From Bidens hawaiensis (taxonomy: Eukaryota > Streptophyta > Magnoliopsida > Asterales > Asteraceae), in assembly GCA_021521415.1 (NCBI GenBank), contig JAIQDT010001097.1, forward strand, positions 615,984 to 679,983: a stretch of 64,000 nucleotides of DNA, written 5' to 3'. The stretch's first letter is position 1. Each line of letters begins with the position of its first letter. The notes beneath the pieces are model-generated. The model made no database searches and had not been told where the DNA came from. It worked only from the letters and a program-made list of their open reading frames with translations. Positions 22,632 through 33,723 of this stretch are shown piece after piece. Position numbers and translations under genes: made by a program.

Positions 22632-25600
22632 ATGGTTAACGTTACTCCGGTCCCAAGACCAGTAAGTGACCAAGAAACCCAGGTGACCACAACCCCAGTA
22701 ACGGGGAACACCGGCGGTTATACAAATCTTACGAACACTACCCCGGCTACCCAAGCCGGGGCAAGTGCAGTAAATATTCCACTGGGGTTCACTGATGCCC
22801 AGTTGGAAAAACGAACGAGAGTCCCTCGCCAAACACTAGATCAAGTGAAGGCGTGGGCCGAAGCACGTCAGAGAGAGTTCCAAGCTGAATTGGATGAACG
22901 CTTGCGTTCAGTTCAACAGGCTGACGAATTCGGCAGTACTCGCCAACATCTCAATATGAACAGCGAGTGCGAGCACTCAGACGGCGAGAGGGAAGAATCC
23001 GATACCGACGCAAACCCTCGCCATAAGGCGAAAGGGAAGCGTAAGGAAACGGACTTCCAACCGAAAAGGAATTTTGGGGAAGCTTTTAAACCAACAAATG
23101 CGGAGAGAAACCCGCGTGACTTCTCCAAAACCTTTAGACCAACTGCTACAAATGCAGGAAAGTCAAAGTTCGCAACGGACATTGCGGAAGCAATCGCCCC
23201 GAGAAGTGCCAAACAAATGTCCAACATTGGCACTTATGATGGTCTATCCGACCCAGACGACCACTTGAACAGATTCATTGCGGGGGCAACCGTCAGTAAC
23301 TGGACGGAACCCACGTGGTGTTATATGTTCCAGATGACTCTGGTTGGAGCGGCCAGGGCATGGTTCGATCGTTTGCCGGTCCACCACATTTATGATTGGG
23401 CGGACTTTCAAAATAAGTTCAGCCAGCACTTCAGCCAACAGAGGAAATACACTGAAGAACAGTGGACGATCCTCAACTGCGTTAGAGAGGAGGATGAATC
23501 TTTACTAGACTTCATCACCCGCTTCAACTCCAAAAAGCTAAGTCTCGGCAACATAAGTGAAGATCTTGTTCGCGCCGCTTTCATCCAAGGCGCCGAATAC
23601 CTAGAGCTTATCCGCACATTGACGGGTAAGGATGGCATGCCATCAACATGGGATGCCATCATGACGGCGGCAAAGCGCTTTGCCGAGACGGAAAAGCAAC
23701 TGGGAAGGGATCTTCCCCAGAGTACACACCTCTACACGCAGAGGACAAGAGAGAACAATGTTCGGATCGCCCGGCAGAACAAAAAGAGGAAGCTAGGTAT
23801 CTGGCAGTCAAGGGTAAACTTTGACACCTCATCCAGCTCTCATCCTCTTGTTGGCGGAAGAAATCACACACACCCTTCAAGCCAAAAGCACCGGTGGACG
23901 CCACTCACCAAAAGCGTCACGGAGATATTTGCCACTGAAAAGCTACCATGGCCGAAAGCTCCAATGATCCGGCAGCGACCTAATGCGGATCAGAGTAAAT
24001 CCTGTGACTTCCACGGGACAAAAGGTCATAGTACGGAAGAGTGTACATCCTTGAAGGATATTGTTGAAGCATTCGTCAAGGATGGAAGACTGGCACACCT
24101 GGTGGCATCAATCAAGAAGGGAGGAAGGAACGACAACCGGTACCGAGGCAACGGACGAAAGCCCGTTGACATCAGCATCAACATGGTTCATGGTAAGATC
24201 AGAGGAAGAAAAAGGCGAACGACAGAACCATGTGCGTGGAAGGAAGCTGAGGTGCGCTTCCCGCGAGTGCCAGGAGGACCCAGCAAAGAAGGCCCTATCG
24301 TTATCAAAAGCCAGCTGGGGCACCACATCACTTCTCGCACTCTTGCTGACAACGGCGCCTCGTCAACGGTGATGTACAGGCAGTTCTTCGACAAGCTAGA
24401 TGACGAAGACAAAGAACGCCTGGAAACGATTTGCGCCTCGATGGAAGGGTTTGATGGCAGCACAAACACCCCCCTGGGTATCCTATCTTTCCCCGTCACT
24501 CTTACTGATGGGAAACACTCCCGCACAGAAGATGTGGACTTTGTCGTGATGAGGAAGCCACACCACACATACGACATTCTCTTCGGGAGAGACGGGATGG
24601 CAAGATTCAACGCCGTGGTATCCTCAGTCCACGGCATGATGGGATGGCCAACAGCTGAGGGTGTAGCGATGATCACCGGCATTCCCCAGGTATGCATCGC
24701 ATCTGTTTCATCTAAACCCAAACCAAAGATGGCTAAACCAACCATCACCGAACCAGAAAGATGGGCCTTCAACGGCAAGTACCCTGACCAGGCCGTCACC
24801 ATTGGCCCGACAATTGTTGATCCCACACGCACCTTACTCAAGCGCTTATTACAAAAAAACGCTGACATCTTCGCGTGGACACCAGCTGACATGACTGGTG
24901 TACCTCGAAGTAAGGCAGAGCATAAGCTCAAATGCGATCCGGCTGTTACGCCGATCGTACAAAAGCGCAGAGTAATGGGGCCAGAACAAACTAACGCGTG
25001 TAGAACCCAAGTCAAGGAACTCCTTGACGCAGGCATCGTGCGCGTTAGTAGATATCAAACTTGGGTTGCAAATCCCGTTATGGTACCGAAGAATAACAAA
25101 CAATGGCGCATGTGCATAGATTTCAAAGACTTGAACAAAGCATGCCCCAAAGATTGTTATCCGTTACCCGAAATTGATCTTAAGGTGGATTCGTTGGCAC
25201 CATTCCGCCTTAAATGCTTCCTGGACGCGTATAAGGGGTACCATCAAATACACATGGCCGTTGATGATCAGGACAAAACCGCTTTTCGGACGCCCGATGG
25301 CACATTTTGTTACCAAATGATGCCATTCGGACTTAAGAATGCCGGGTCCACATACCAACGCCTGATGGACAACGAGTTTCATGCCCAAATTGGGAGGAAC
25401 TTGGAAGTCTACATGGATGACTTGGTCATCAAAAGCCTTGACCCAGAAGCGATGTTGAAAGACATCGAAGAGACTTTCAACACGCTCAGGAAGATAAACA
25501 TGAAGCTCAACCAGAGCAAATGTGCATTTGGAATGGAAGAAGGGAAGTTATTGGGGGTCATCGTCACTAAAGATGGCTTCAGAGCGAACCCTGAAAAGGT

Positions 25601-27986
25601 CGAAGCCATTATCAAAATGGAATCACCTACTACCATCAAACAGGCTCAGACACTGAATGGACGACTAGTGGCACTTAATCGCTTTTTGGCAAACCACGCA
25701 GATAAGTCGTTTCCCTTCGTGTCAACGTTGAGAAACTGTTTAAAGAAAACGCACTTCCGCTGGACACCAGAAGCGGAAGCAGCTTTTCAGGAGATTCGGT
25801 CACGCTTGATCGAACTCCCAACGCTCACAGCACCAAAGGCGGGAGAGGAGTTAATCCTATACCTTTCCGCAACAGATAGAGCAACCGGGGCAGTCCTGCT
25901 AGTAGAGCGAAAAGGCATCCAGATGCCAATCTATTATGTCAGCCGTATCCTAACAGACGTAGAAACCCAGTACTCTACCCTCGAAAAATTAGTCTTAGCA
26001 CTTATACATGCTTCACGCAGGTTAAGACGATATTTCCAGGGTCACCCAATCACCATTCTCTCCAACTTCAAACTTGCAAACGTTCTAGGCAAACCCGAAT
26101 TATCGGGACGCCTAGCCAAATGGGCAATTGAGTTGGGGGAATACGCGATAAAGTATAAGCCAAGACCAGCCATAAAAGGCCAGGTTCTGGCCGACTTTAT
26201 TGCAGAAGTGCCCGCATCGCGGGAAAAAGAGTGCCAGGAAGAGGCTCAACCCTCTCCAGCACAAGACATCAATGACGTCTGGCGACTCTACACTGATGGA
26301 GCAGCCAGTAGCGAGGGTTCAGGCGCAGGGCTGAAACTAACCAACCCAGCAGGCCAAGAATACACTTACGCTATTCGACTGGATTTTCCAAGTACGAATA
26401 ACGAAGCCGAGTATGAGGCATTCTTGGCTGGGCTGAGAATTGCGCGTAAGATGGGGGTGAAAAACTTGGAAGCCCACGTGGATTCCATGTTGGTAGCCAA
26501 TCAAATCAACGGGACGTACACGGCCGTGAACGACACAATGGCCCTTTACCTCGCACAAGCAAAATCCCTTATGCGCGATTTCAACGACTGCAAAGTCATA
26601 CACGTCAAGCGAAGTGAAAACAAATCTGCGGATGCGTTAAGCAAGCTTGCATCATTAGCCTTCACCCACTTAGGAAAGGATATCCGCATTGAACTCCTCG
26701 AGGCACCCTCGGTCCCGCACAAGGAAATTTGTGTCATCCAAACCGGCACGGAAACGTGGATGACACCAATAATAAAATACCTTGCGGCAGGTACACTACC
26801 AGAATCAAAAACACAGGCAAGAAAACTACGCTGTAAAGCACTAAATTATCAACTCATCGATGACATCCTTTACAGACGTAACTTTCTTGGCCCACTCTTA
26901 AGATGCGTGGACAACCAAGATGCTGACTACCTCCTAAGGGAGGTACACGAAGGCATCTGTGGAGTACACGCAGGTCCCCGCGCTGTTGTAGCTAAGCTAA
27001 ACAACGCGGGATACTTTTGGCCGGGGATGCATACGGATGCACTGGCATACATCAAAAAATGCAGGTCTTGCCAGCTTTACGCACCCAACACGCACCGCCC
27101 GAAGAATGAACTTGTTCCAGTCACTTCTTCATGGCCATTTCAGAAGTGGGCCATCGATGTGACAGGCCCATTTCCTACAGCAGCAGGAAATGTTCAATTC
27201 CTAGTGGTAGCCATCGACTACTTCACCAAGTGGATAGAAGCAAAACCCTTAGCCCAAACAACCGCGAAACATATCAAAAAATTTATTTGGGAATTTATTA
27301 TTTGTCGTTTTGGACTTCCACAGAATTTGGTGAGCGATAACGGCACCAACTTTGCTGACAAGAAGCTACAACAGTGGCTCAAAGAACTTCAAATCACCCA
27401 CACCTTTACCTCAGTGGCACACCCACAAGGTAACGGTGAGGTGGAAAGAGCAAATAAGAGCATCGTCGAAGGCATCAAGAAAAGACTCTTGGAACACAGA
27501 TCCGGCTGGGTGGACGAGCTTCCGCACGTCCTTTGGGCAAACAGAACGCTGAAGAAGGCCAGTACGGGAGAAACCCCGTTCAGTCTCACTTATGGCACTG
27601 AAGCCATGGTCCCGGTCGAAATTGGTTTACCCTCACTAAGGGTCTTGATTCAGCCAGAAGACAATGATGCGGAAAGACGGTTGGACCTTATGCTAACCGA
27701 GGAACGCAGAGACTTAGCCGCAGTGCGTGAAGAGAACTACAAGCGACAAATGCAAAAGTACTACAACACGCGGGTAAAACTCTGCAACTTCAATATAGGA
27801 GACTACATACTGCGTAACAACGAGGCTTCGAACCAAGAACACCCGGGAAAGCTGGCCCCGGTCTGGGAAGGGCCATACATTATCAAAGAAGTCCTGGGAA
27901 ATGGCGCATACCGGCTCGAAAGGCTCGATGGCACTCCCATCCCAAGAACATGGAATGGAGCTCAATTACGCAAATGTTATATGTAG
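22632..27986 (+). CDS. Gag-pol polyprotein of the Tat retrotransposon
   Basis: One uninterrupted frame of 1784 residues. Domain order: gag capsid region (about 220-300, WCYMFQMTLVGAARAWFDRL); a zinc-knuckle-like CDFHGTKGHSTEEC (about 458-471); protease with a D-N-G active site (about 572); reverse transcriptase with FLDAYKGYHQIH and YMDD (about 927-930). A degenerate RNase H follows, then a second archaeal-type RNase H starting LYTDGAA (about 1219). The integrase has an HHCC zinc region (about 1440-1480) and catalytic D, D, E in WAIDVTGPF, VSDNGTNF and HPQGNGEVER. No chromodomain follows. It supplies capsid formation, maturation, reverse transcription and integration. All visible catalytic residues are present. 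gag and pol share one frame, so no frameshift signal is needed. Confidence 0.96.
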   Translation: MVNVTPVPRPVSDQETQVTTTPVTGNTGGYTNLTNTTPATQAGASAVNIPLGFTDAQLEKRTRVPRQTLDQVKAWAEARQREFQAELDERLRSVQQADEFGSTRQHLNMNSECEHSDGEREESDTDANPRHKAKGKRKETDFQPKRNFGEAFKPTNAERNPRDFSKTFRPTATNAGKSKFATDIAEAIAPRSAKQMSNIGTYDGLSDPDDHLNRFIAGATVSNWTEPTWCYMFQMTLVGAARAWFDRLPVHHIYDWADFQNKFSQHFSQQRKYTEEQWTILNCVREEDESLLDFITRFNSKKLSLGNISEDLVRAAFIQGAEYLELIRTLTGKDGMPSTWDAIMTAAKRFAETEKQLGRDLPQSTHLYTQRTRENNVRIARQNKKRKLGIWQSRVNFDTSSSSHPLVGGRNHTHPSSQKHRWTPLTKSVTEIFATEKLPWPKAPMIRQRPNADQSKSCDFHGTKGHSTEECTSLKDIVEAFVKDGRLAHLVASIKKGGRNDNRYRGNGRKPVDISINMVHGKIRGRKRRTTEPCAWKEAEVRFPRVPGGPSKEGPIVIKSQLGHHITSRTLADNGASSTVMYRQFFDKLDDEDKERLETICASMEGFDGSTNTPLGILSFPVTLTDGKHSRTEDVDFVVMRKPHHTYDILFGRDGMARFNAVVSSVHGMMGWPTAEGVAMITGIPQVCIASVSSKPKPKMAKPTITEPERWAFNGKYPDQAVTIGPTIVDPTRTLLKRLLQKNADIFAWTPADMTGVPRSKAEHKLKCDPAVTPIVQKRRVMGPEQTNACRTQVKELLDAGIVRVSRYQTWVANPVMVPKNNKQWRMCIDFKDLNKACPKDCYPLPEIDLKVDSLAPFRLKCFLDAYKGYHQIHMAVDDQDKTAFRTPDGTFCYQMMPFGLKNAGSTYQRLMDNEFHAQIGRNLEVYMDDLVIKSLDPEAMLKDIEETFNTLRKINMKLNQSKCAFGMEEGKLLGVIVTKDGFRANPEKVEAIIKMESPTTIKQAQTLNGRLVALNRFLANHADKSFPFVSTLRNCLKKTHFRWTPEAEAAFQEIRSRLIELPTLTAPKAGEELILYLSATDRATGAVLLVERKGIQMPIYYVSRILTDVETQYSTLEKLVLALIHASRRLRRYFQGHPITILSNFKLANVLGKPELSGRLAKWAIELGEYAIKYKPRPAIKGQVLADFIAEVPASREKECQEEAQPSPAQDINDVWRLYTDGAASSEGSGAGLKLTNPAGQEYTYAIRLDFPSTNNEAEYEAFLAGLRIARKMGVKNLEAHVDSMLVANQINGTYTAVNDTMALYLAQAKSLMRDFNDCKVIHVKRSENKSADALSKLASLAFTHLGKDIRIELLEAPSVPHKEICVIQTGTETWMTPIIKYLAAGTLPESKTQARKLRCKALNYQLIDDILYRRNFLGPLLRCVDNQDADYLLREVHEGICGVHAGPRAVVAKLNNAGYFWPGMHTDALAYIKKCRSCQLYAPNTHRPKNELVPVTSSWPFQKWAIDVTGPFPTAAGNVQFLVVAIDYFTKWIEAKPLAQTTAKHIKKFIWEFIICRFGLPQNLVSDNGTNFADKKLQQWLKELQITHTFTSVAHPQGNGEVERANKSIVEGIKKRLLEHRSGWVDELPHVLWANRTLKKASTGETPFSLTYGTEAMVPVEIGLPSLRVLIQPEDNDAERRLDLMLTEERRDLAAVREENYKRQMQKYYNTRVKLCNFNIGDYILRNNEASNQEHPGKLAPVWEGPYIIKEVLGNGAYRLERLDGTPIPRTWNGAQLRKCYM

Positions 27987-28198
27987 ATCAATTCCAAACT
28001 TGTAAAGAAAAGGCCTAGAGCCACTTCTAATGGAAATGATTCTCCTTTCACAATGTGTTGATAGCCTTACCTTTATACTTATGAACTTCCCACACTGATG
28101 TGCCGGTATTCACCGCATAAATGGGGGAAGAAGTAAGTCGTTACGTGTGGAAGGCGGAAAAATCCGCATAAACACAACGCTAAAAATCTCAAGTTTTA

Positions 28199-28515
28199 AG
28201 GAAAACCTACACGCAGGTCAGATGTAAGTAAAGTTTAGCCATCCTTGTAAGTGCAAGTGACGGTCTTACCCGCACAATCACGAACAAGGAAGCAAAACTT
28301 CAACCTATCATCTACCACGTTCAAAGGTCAACTTATTCTGAACACTTAGAAAATTTCAAAGTTAAAGATGAGGAAAACTTCCACGCAGGTCACATATAAG
28401 TAAAGTTAAGCCATCCTACTAAGTGTAAGTGACGGTCATACCCGCACAATCATGAAAGAGGAAGCGAAACAAACTTATAATTTACCACGTTAAAAAGTTA
28501 ACTTATCTAAGTACT
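28199..28515 (+). repeat. Tandem repeat, about 172-bp unit, after gag-pol
   Basis: CACGCAGGTCA followed by TAAGTAAAGTTTAGCCATCC-like sequence, GTAAGTG(C/T)AAGTGACGGTC and CCCGCACAATCA occurs at 28210 and again at 28382. The copies have diverged. Tandem repeats in this place are common in Tat-lineage elements. Confidence 0.75.
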
Positions 28516-28662
28516 AAAGAAATTGCTAAGTTAGATCAAAACATGCGTAAAATAAACAAGGCAAAGAACTAACACAATCTTTATTTCATCAAATTCAAAT
28601 ATTACAAAGATAGCTATACAAAAGCAAATATCTACGCTAATGGTGGAAAGGGATCTTCAGAA

Positions 28663-31600
28663 TCAAGCTTCAGGACCACTTCCACTTGGACCCGCTCCAT
28701 CAGTAGAGCGTGGTGGTTCAAGGAAGGCTTTAAGAATAGCTAGCCCATCATCAGCAGCGGCGACTTCGTTCACCTTCTCCACCACCGGATGCGGGAAGGC
28801 GGCATACTGGTTCACTGCTTGGTCGTAAATAGCTTCAGTATCCACATCATACAAAGGGAAGTTGGAAGGCGGGATGCCTTTCTCAACGAACCCTAGACCA
28901 AGCAGGAAGCCGGCCTTTTCCCCATCCTCATGAGAAGCGTTGAGGGCTGCGCTCATAGCATCGTCATAAGACGTCTCTGAGAAGACCCGATGCACAACCT
29001 ACAAGAAAATATACAAGTATCAGAACCCTTTCTATTTACAAACAAAAGCGTAAAGACATGAAAGCTTACCTGAGACAACGCTTCTCGAAGAAGCCATTCC
29101 TTGGCAACCAGAGCTTCTTGGAGGGCAGCTTGAGTTTCGTTACGGGCGCGTTCGGCTTCACTCTTGTTGAGGTTGGCAAGCAACACTTCCTTTGCAGCAG
29201 CCTCTTCGACGCCCTTTAACTTCCGCTCAGTATGGTCAAGCACCCCCCTCTGGTCCAAGATCTCCTGGAGCTTTTTGGCGTCTTCCATCGCCAAGGCATC
29301 ATGAGCCTACTGAAGAGCCTCTAATTTGGCTTTAAGCTCTTCATTCTCCACGCGTAGAGGCTCAGCAACGGCTTCAGCCTTGGTGGCCCTCTCGGTTGCG
29401 TTCCTCGCAGTTTCCTTAGCCAGCCGAAGCTGTTCATTAACAGCTTGGGCAGCCTTGGAACGGGCCTCGAGTCGAGCCTGAACTTCAACCTCGAGGGCCT
29501 TGAAGGCCTTCTCCTTTTCCGCAGCCACTGCGGAAAGCCTTTGGTTCTCCTCCCGGACAGCCCGCGCCTGAGCTACTTCTTTAAGGCGAGCTGCTTTTAA
29601 CTTGTCGTTTTCACGACAAAGCAGCTCGACGCGCGGCTGCATCCGGGCCAGGAGAACCCGAAGCTCATTGGTTAGCCTACCTTCCTGGTAGCTAGCCATG
29701 GCTTCCCCCAACGCACCACTGGGAGCGGCGTGACGAGCCCATACTACGCACTCCACAGGGGTGCGAAGGGTTGTTCCTCGGCGAATGTTCCATCGTGGAA
29801 CATACACTTCATTGGAATCCGACACTGCAAAAAACATAAAGCAGTTAGGAAAAGATGATAAAAAAAAATATATGGAAAGGGCCAAAAGAACCCTACGCAC
29901 CTGTAGGGTCAATAACAGGCCGATAGCCGCCGAACCCATCACCTGAACCCAAGGGAAATCCATCCAAAAGGTCAGGCAGATGGGAAGGTGGCAGAGATTG
30001 GCGTGAAGCCCCATGCGTACCTGATGGATCGGCCGTCGTTGCCGATGACGGGGGCATGGTAGCAGCCGCCGCGGTCGCCGCCGCGGAATCCGCAGCAATA
30101 GTAACCGCCGGCTCGGTGAAAGATGCTGTAAAAATCGCACTCACAGCCGGCGGTGACGTCATCTCAGCTGGAACAGTCGGCTCAAAGGAGTGAGCAACTG
30201 AACCAGCGGAAGCAGGCGCAGGCGCCTGGGTCGACGCCTCAGGTAGGCTGACCAAGCCTACCGTCATTGGCGGAGAGGTACTCCTCTGCGCTCCACCCTG
30301 GAATGCGTCAACATCCACGCCTGCGTAAAGAAGATAAGTGTTAAATGATATTAAGCTATGAAGTTAAAAAACAAGAAGTTTGTACTTACGGGTTTTCTTG
30401 AGCCTAAAGGTACGGAGAGGCGGGGACGAACCCGATGGAGCCGGCCTCTTTGCGCCGGTTACCGTCGTCTTCTTGGGCTCTCCGGAGGTGACAGTCGCAG
30501 CCTCCGGAGCGGTGGTCTTATCACCACCGGGATTCCCCGCCACCTCTTCGCTCTCGGTCTCCGAATCAGACCGAGGCGCCGGATCGGCAGTGGAGGCCAC
30601 CTTCTCCTTTCCCTTCCCGCCGGCAGCCTTCTTCTTCCGCACCAACGGAGGACCATCTGCGGATTCCTCATCAGAACATACGATTAGAGGAATTCCAGCA
30701 AACGTTTCAACATTGAGGGGTCGAGGGTTGAATAGCGCCTTACCTGGCCGCCTGGCGCTCAGGATCTCGTGGCCTAGCGGGTAGACCTCCACGAACCGAT
30801 CCGCAGTTTGTTCTAGGATGGGCAACTCGTTCTCGTCTAGAGCGCGAGTACCCATCCGAGCGGGACCGTCAGCCTCCCGCGGGTTCAGGAGCGACTGCAA
30901 GTCGTTCCCCTCTGAAATAAACAGGAAAGAAGTTAGAAGAAATTCAAAATCAAAAAAAAGGAAACAAAGCATACCGTAAGGAACAGAGTTCGAACCGTAT
31001 TCAAGGACGATTGGGATTTTTTGCGCATCCGCCGCCTTCCACACCCGGCTCATCCCCAACATCACCATCCCGGACTCCGCAAACCGGTAAACCGGAGATT
31101 GGACCCGGGAAATCCTCGAATACCATTCCGCCTCCTCGTAGTTGGAGGCGTGAAGGCAGGGAAGAGCTTGCCCGTTCTTAAACTTCATGGCAAGGGGGAT
31201 GGCGCGAGCGGATATGAAGAAGAACTCCCGCTTCCACGCGCGAAGACTGCGCTCGGTTGCGCAAATCTTCAAACCCTTTATCCGGGTTATCAACGTATAC
31301 CACCCCTGGATGCACCTCCAGGTGTAGAAGGTCATCAGGCAGTCAACATAGGGCTCAATGCCCAGAATCCGGCACACCCACTCGAAGTGGCGAATCTTGG
31401 CGATCGCCATGGGGTGCAACTTGGTCAAATGAACACCGTGCCTCTCAAGGACACGGTAAACAAACTTTGTCAATGGGAACCTAAGATTCCCATAAACAAA
31501 GAATGCAGCATATACCCCGATCTTGCCTCTGGGGGCATCGTACACGGTCTGATGGGGTTCAGGAAACTCAGGCTCGAGAGACTCGAGCATGAACTTCCTG

Positions 31601-31695
31601 ACGACGTACTGGTACAGATCGCCAGGCAGAGCACACTGGCACTCGCCAGCAGTACTCTTGTCATCAGCTGTAGATTCAACATCACGAGACGACAT
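28663..31695 (-). CDS. Antisense spliced gene of the Tat element (putative gypsy-type transposon domain, coiled coil)
   Basis: Minus-strand exons by splice signals: 31695-30975, 30911-30390, 30320-29901, 29824-29070 and 28998-28663. Residues about 50-230 match the plant putative gypsy-type transposon domain (VYGNLRFPLTKFVYRVL, LHPMAIAKIRHFEW, GWYTLITRIKG, FFFISARAIPL). A Lys/Ala- and Ser/Pro-rich linker follows. Exon 4 opens with VYVPRWNIRR and continues as a long charged coiled coil (LRVENEELKAKLEAL). Exon 5 is short and acidic. An in-frame TAG at 29307-29309 stops exon 4, so this copy is probably broken. The first intron (63 nt) has no stop and could also be read through. The protein's function is unknown; its position and strand are known for Tat elements. 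Introns persist because genomic RNA is the other strand. Confidence 0.8.
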
Positions 31696-31820
31696 CTTGC
31701 AAAAGAAAGAAGAAAACGATTTCGGGAGAATGCTTGCCTGAAAAGGTGAGTATTCGCCGGAAATCGCTTAGAAGATGAAGAGAAGAGTGAAAGTGTGGAT
31801 TACAAAGAACCCTCTCCCCC

Positions 31821-31829
31821 TTTATATAC
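31821..31829 (-). promoter_or_regulatory. TATA box of the antisense gene, with an upstream G-box
   Basis: On the minus strand TATATAAAG lies about 126 bp before the ATG (31695). A G-box CACGTG (31897-31902, in TGACACGTGGCA) lies about 70 bp further upstream. The second Tat element has the same arrangement. Confidence 0.65.
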
Positions 31830-32175
31830 TAATCGCAATTAATGCGATGCATTTAATGCGGAAGAGAGAGAAATCGAATGTGCAATGAAACTATGACACG
31901 TGGCAAAAAGAAAGCTGGCAACAGCTGTTGATAGGACGCATACAAAAAATTTCGCGGCCACGCGCCCGAAAAATCAGGCCCACGCGCCTGAAAAAGCGTC
32001 TGGAATGACCATGTACTGTCACGTCACCATAACTTCCTGCACGTCCTGACACAGTCAGAAGAAACTGTCGCACGACGTTTCAGAGGTTTGGACTGTTCTT
32101 ATCCTTCCACCAACTCTTCGAATTTCAAAATTCAAAATTCAAAATGATTCAAAAGTAAGCGGGAAAATACCCCTT

Positions 32176-32360
32176 ACCTTGGCAACCAAGTAACCATAAG
32201 ACGGGTGCGGGTACAGTGTCAAGGCAAAACCCTTCACATACTTAGCACCCGCAGGGAATTGACGCCAGGAATACCTTGGAAGTAAAGTAACCGTAAGACA
32301 AGTGCGGGTACAGTGTCAAGGCAAAACCCTTCACATACTTAGCACTCTGCAGGGAATTCA
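32176..32360 (+). repeat. Tandem duplication, 97-bp period, near the 3' LTR
   Basis: GGGTACAGTGTCAAGGCAAA followed by ACCCTTCACATACTTAGCAC occurs at 32209 and 32306. It lies between the antisense gene promoter and the polypurine tract. Confidence 0.8.
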
Positions 32361-32735
32361 AACCAAGAAAGATCTTCTGGGCCATGCTTGCGGAAACGGG
32401 AATAACATCCCCGCATGACGGGAACGTCGAGAACTATATTGTTTGAAACTCCAAGATGGAATTGGTGGTTTTAGCATAATTGATCACTATGCTGAAAACT
32501 ACCAAGACCCCATGGAGAATCCACACAAGTGGGACTCAACGCTCCTGACGTGCGAGGAGGTTACAAACCTACCCGCTTCACACCCAAAGATCAAGCAGAA
32601 AAGTCGGGAATTTCTGCGTGACATCAGGAAAACTGCGGGAAGAATCACCACGGAAAACCTAGAAACTAAACCCTTTTCAAAACCCCTTGCTAAGTCCAAA
32701 AGTTCACCTCACTTATTAATAATTCATGAGAAGAA

Positions 32736-32753
32736 CATTGGACTGGGGGGACT
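32736..32753 (+). promoter_or_regulatory. Polypurine tract region
   Basis: ATTGGACTGGGGGGACTTGA straddles the start of the 3' LTR (TGAAGAGG at 32754). The second element has the near-identical TTAGACTGGGGGGCTTGA on its own sense strand. Confidence 0.7.
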
Positions 32754-33723
32754 TGAAGAGGTAGGTCCCAGCAGAGCCCAGTTGGACCCGCAAGACTCAC
32801 CTTGAACAGGGACGTCTGCCCAATGACCAACTGCTCCAGCAGGACCCACCATGCTCAAAGAACCTTACGCGCAGTACGCCAGCTGTACCCGCAGGGAAAG
32901 CCTCCCAATGGTGAAGTACCCAGCCTGTTCCCGCAGCTGCGGATACAAGCCATCAGGGAAGGCTACCCGCACTAACATCAAGGCTACACGCACAAGGCAT
33001 TAGCTACTTCAGTAGTCACATGAAGGAATGAGCAAGGCGGGAATACTCCCGCCTAAATGAGCCAGTCCGTATGCTTCTGGAAGGTCTTTCGTACTATACC
33101 TACTAAGGTATGGGCGGAACAGACAATTTGACCAGAGCAGCCCATGAACCAATCACAGGGTGACAGCTCACCGACAACAATACGAGGAGGAGCACCCTCT
33201 AGTACTGTTTGTCACTATTAGCCGCTGCCTACTCACCAACCCTTACGATGGGACGTGCACAGCCTACAGTTGGTGGAACAGTGCGTAGCCGGCAGTAAAG
33301 GAACAGTATACAGCCGACCTTTACTGTTGGCCGTAGCCTATCCACCAACCAGCATGGCCTGTGCGTAGTCCACTGTTGGTGGAACATGAATACTATTCAG
33401 CCGGCTGTACCTTCTATGAAACCTACCTTCGGCTATAAATACTCCAACACCTTGGAATGGTAAGGACATCATCTGATATCTCAATCTTATCTAGCAATCT
33501 CTTAATATACACTTATATTCAGAGCAATCTAGTCTGATTCTCACGCCGGAGGGTGGTCACAAGGAGGAACCCTCCCCCCCCCCTTCTCAGTGACGAGCTT
33601 ACGGTGTCTGTTTTGCAGGTCCCCTGAAGAACAACCTTCTCCGCAAGACCTCATCCTCGTGGGAAACATTACTTAACCCCCAGATTATCTATAATCTGCC
33701 CCGGGTCGCTTAGTGTTTCTTCA
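32754..33723 (+). repeat. 3' LTR of the Tat element
   Basis: 970 bp, about 99% identical to the 5' LTR. Its TATA box (33434-33441) directs transcription rightward, out of the element and into the antisense side of the receptor kinase gene 88 bp away. Confidence 0.93.

Larger units (their letters stand above)
21608..33723 (+). mobile_element. Complete Ty3/gypsy LTR retrotransposon, Tat (Retand-like) lineage
   Basis: The 12.1-kb element is bounded by LTRs starting TGAA and ending TTCA, inside a perfect 5-bp duplication. Order: 5' LTR, primer-binding site, short leader, gag-pol on plus, tandem repeats, a spliced antisense gene on minus, tandem repeats, polypurine tract, 3' LTR. The lineage rests on the second, archaeal-type RNase H after the normal one, the absence of a chromodomain, and the antisense gene with the putative gypsy-type domain. 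The LTRs differ by about eight substitutions plus two indels in some 965 bp, so insertion was recent. With 1e-8 substitutions per site per year (an assumption) that is roughly 0.4 million years. With gag-pol open, the element looks autonomous or nearly so. Confidence 0.95.

Noticed and set aside
24188..25036. 282-residue minus-strand frame inside gag-pol
   Set aside because: A shadow of the protease/RT region on the plus strand with no domain of its own.
31021..31749. 242-residue plus-strand frame over the antisense gene
   Set aside because: The minus strand carries the recognised transposon domain, promoter and splice sites; this frame has none.
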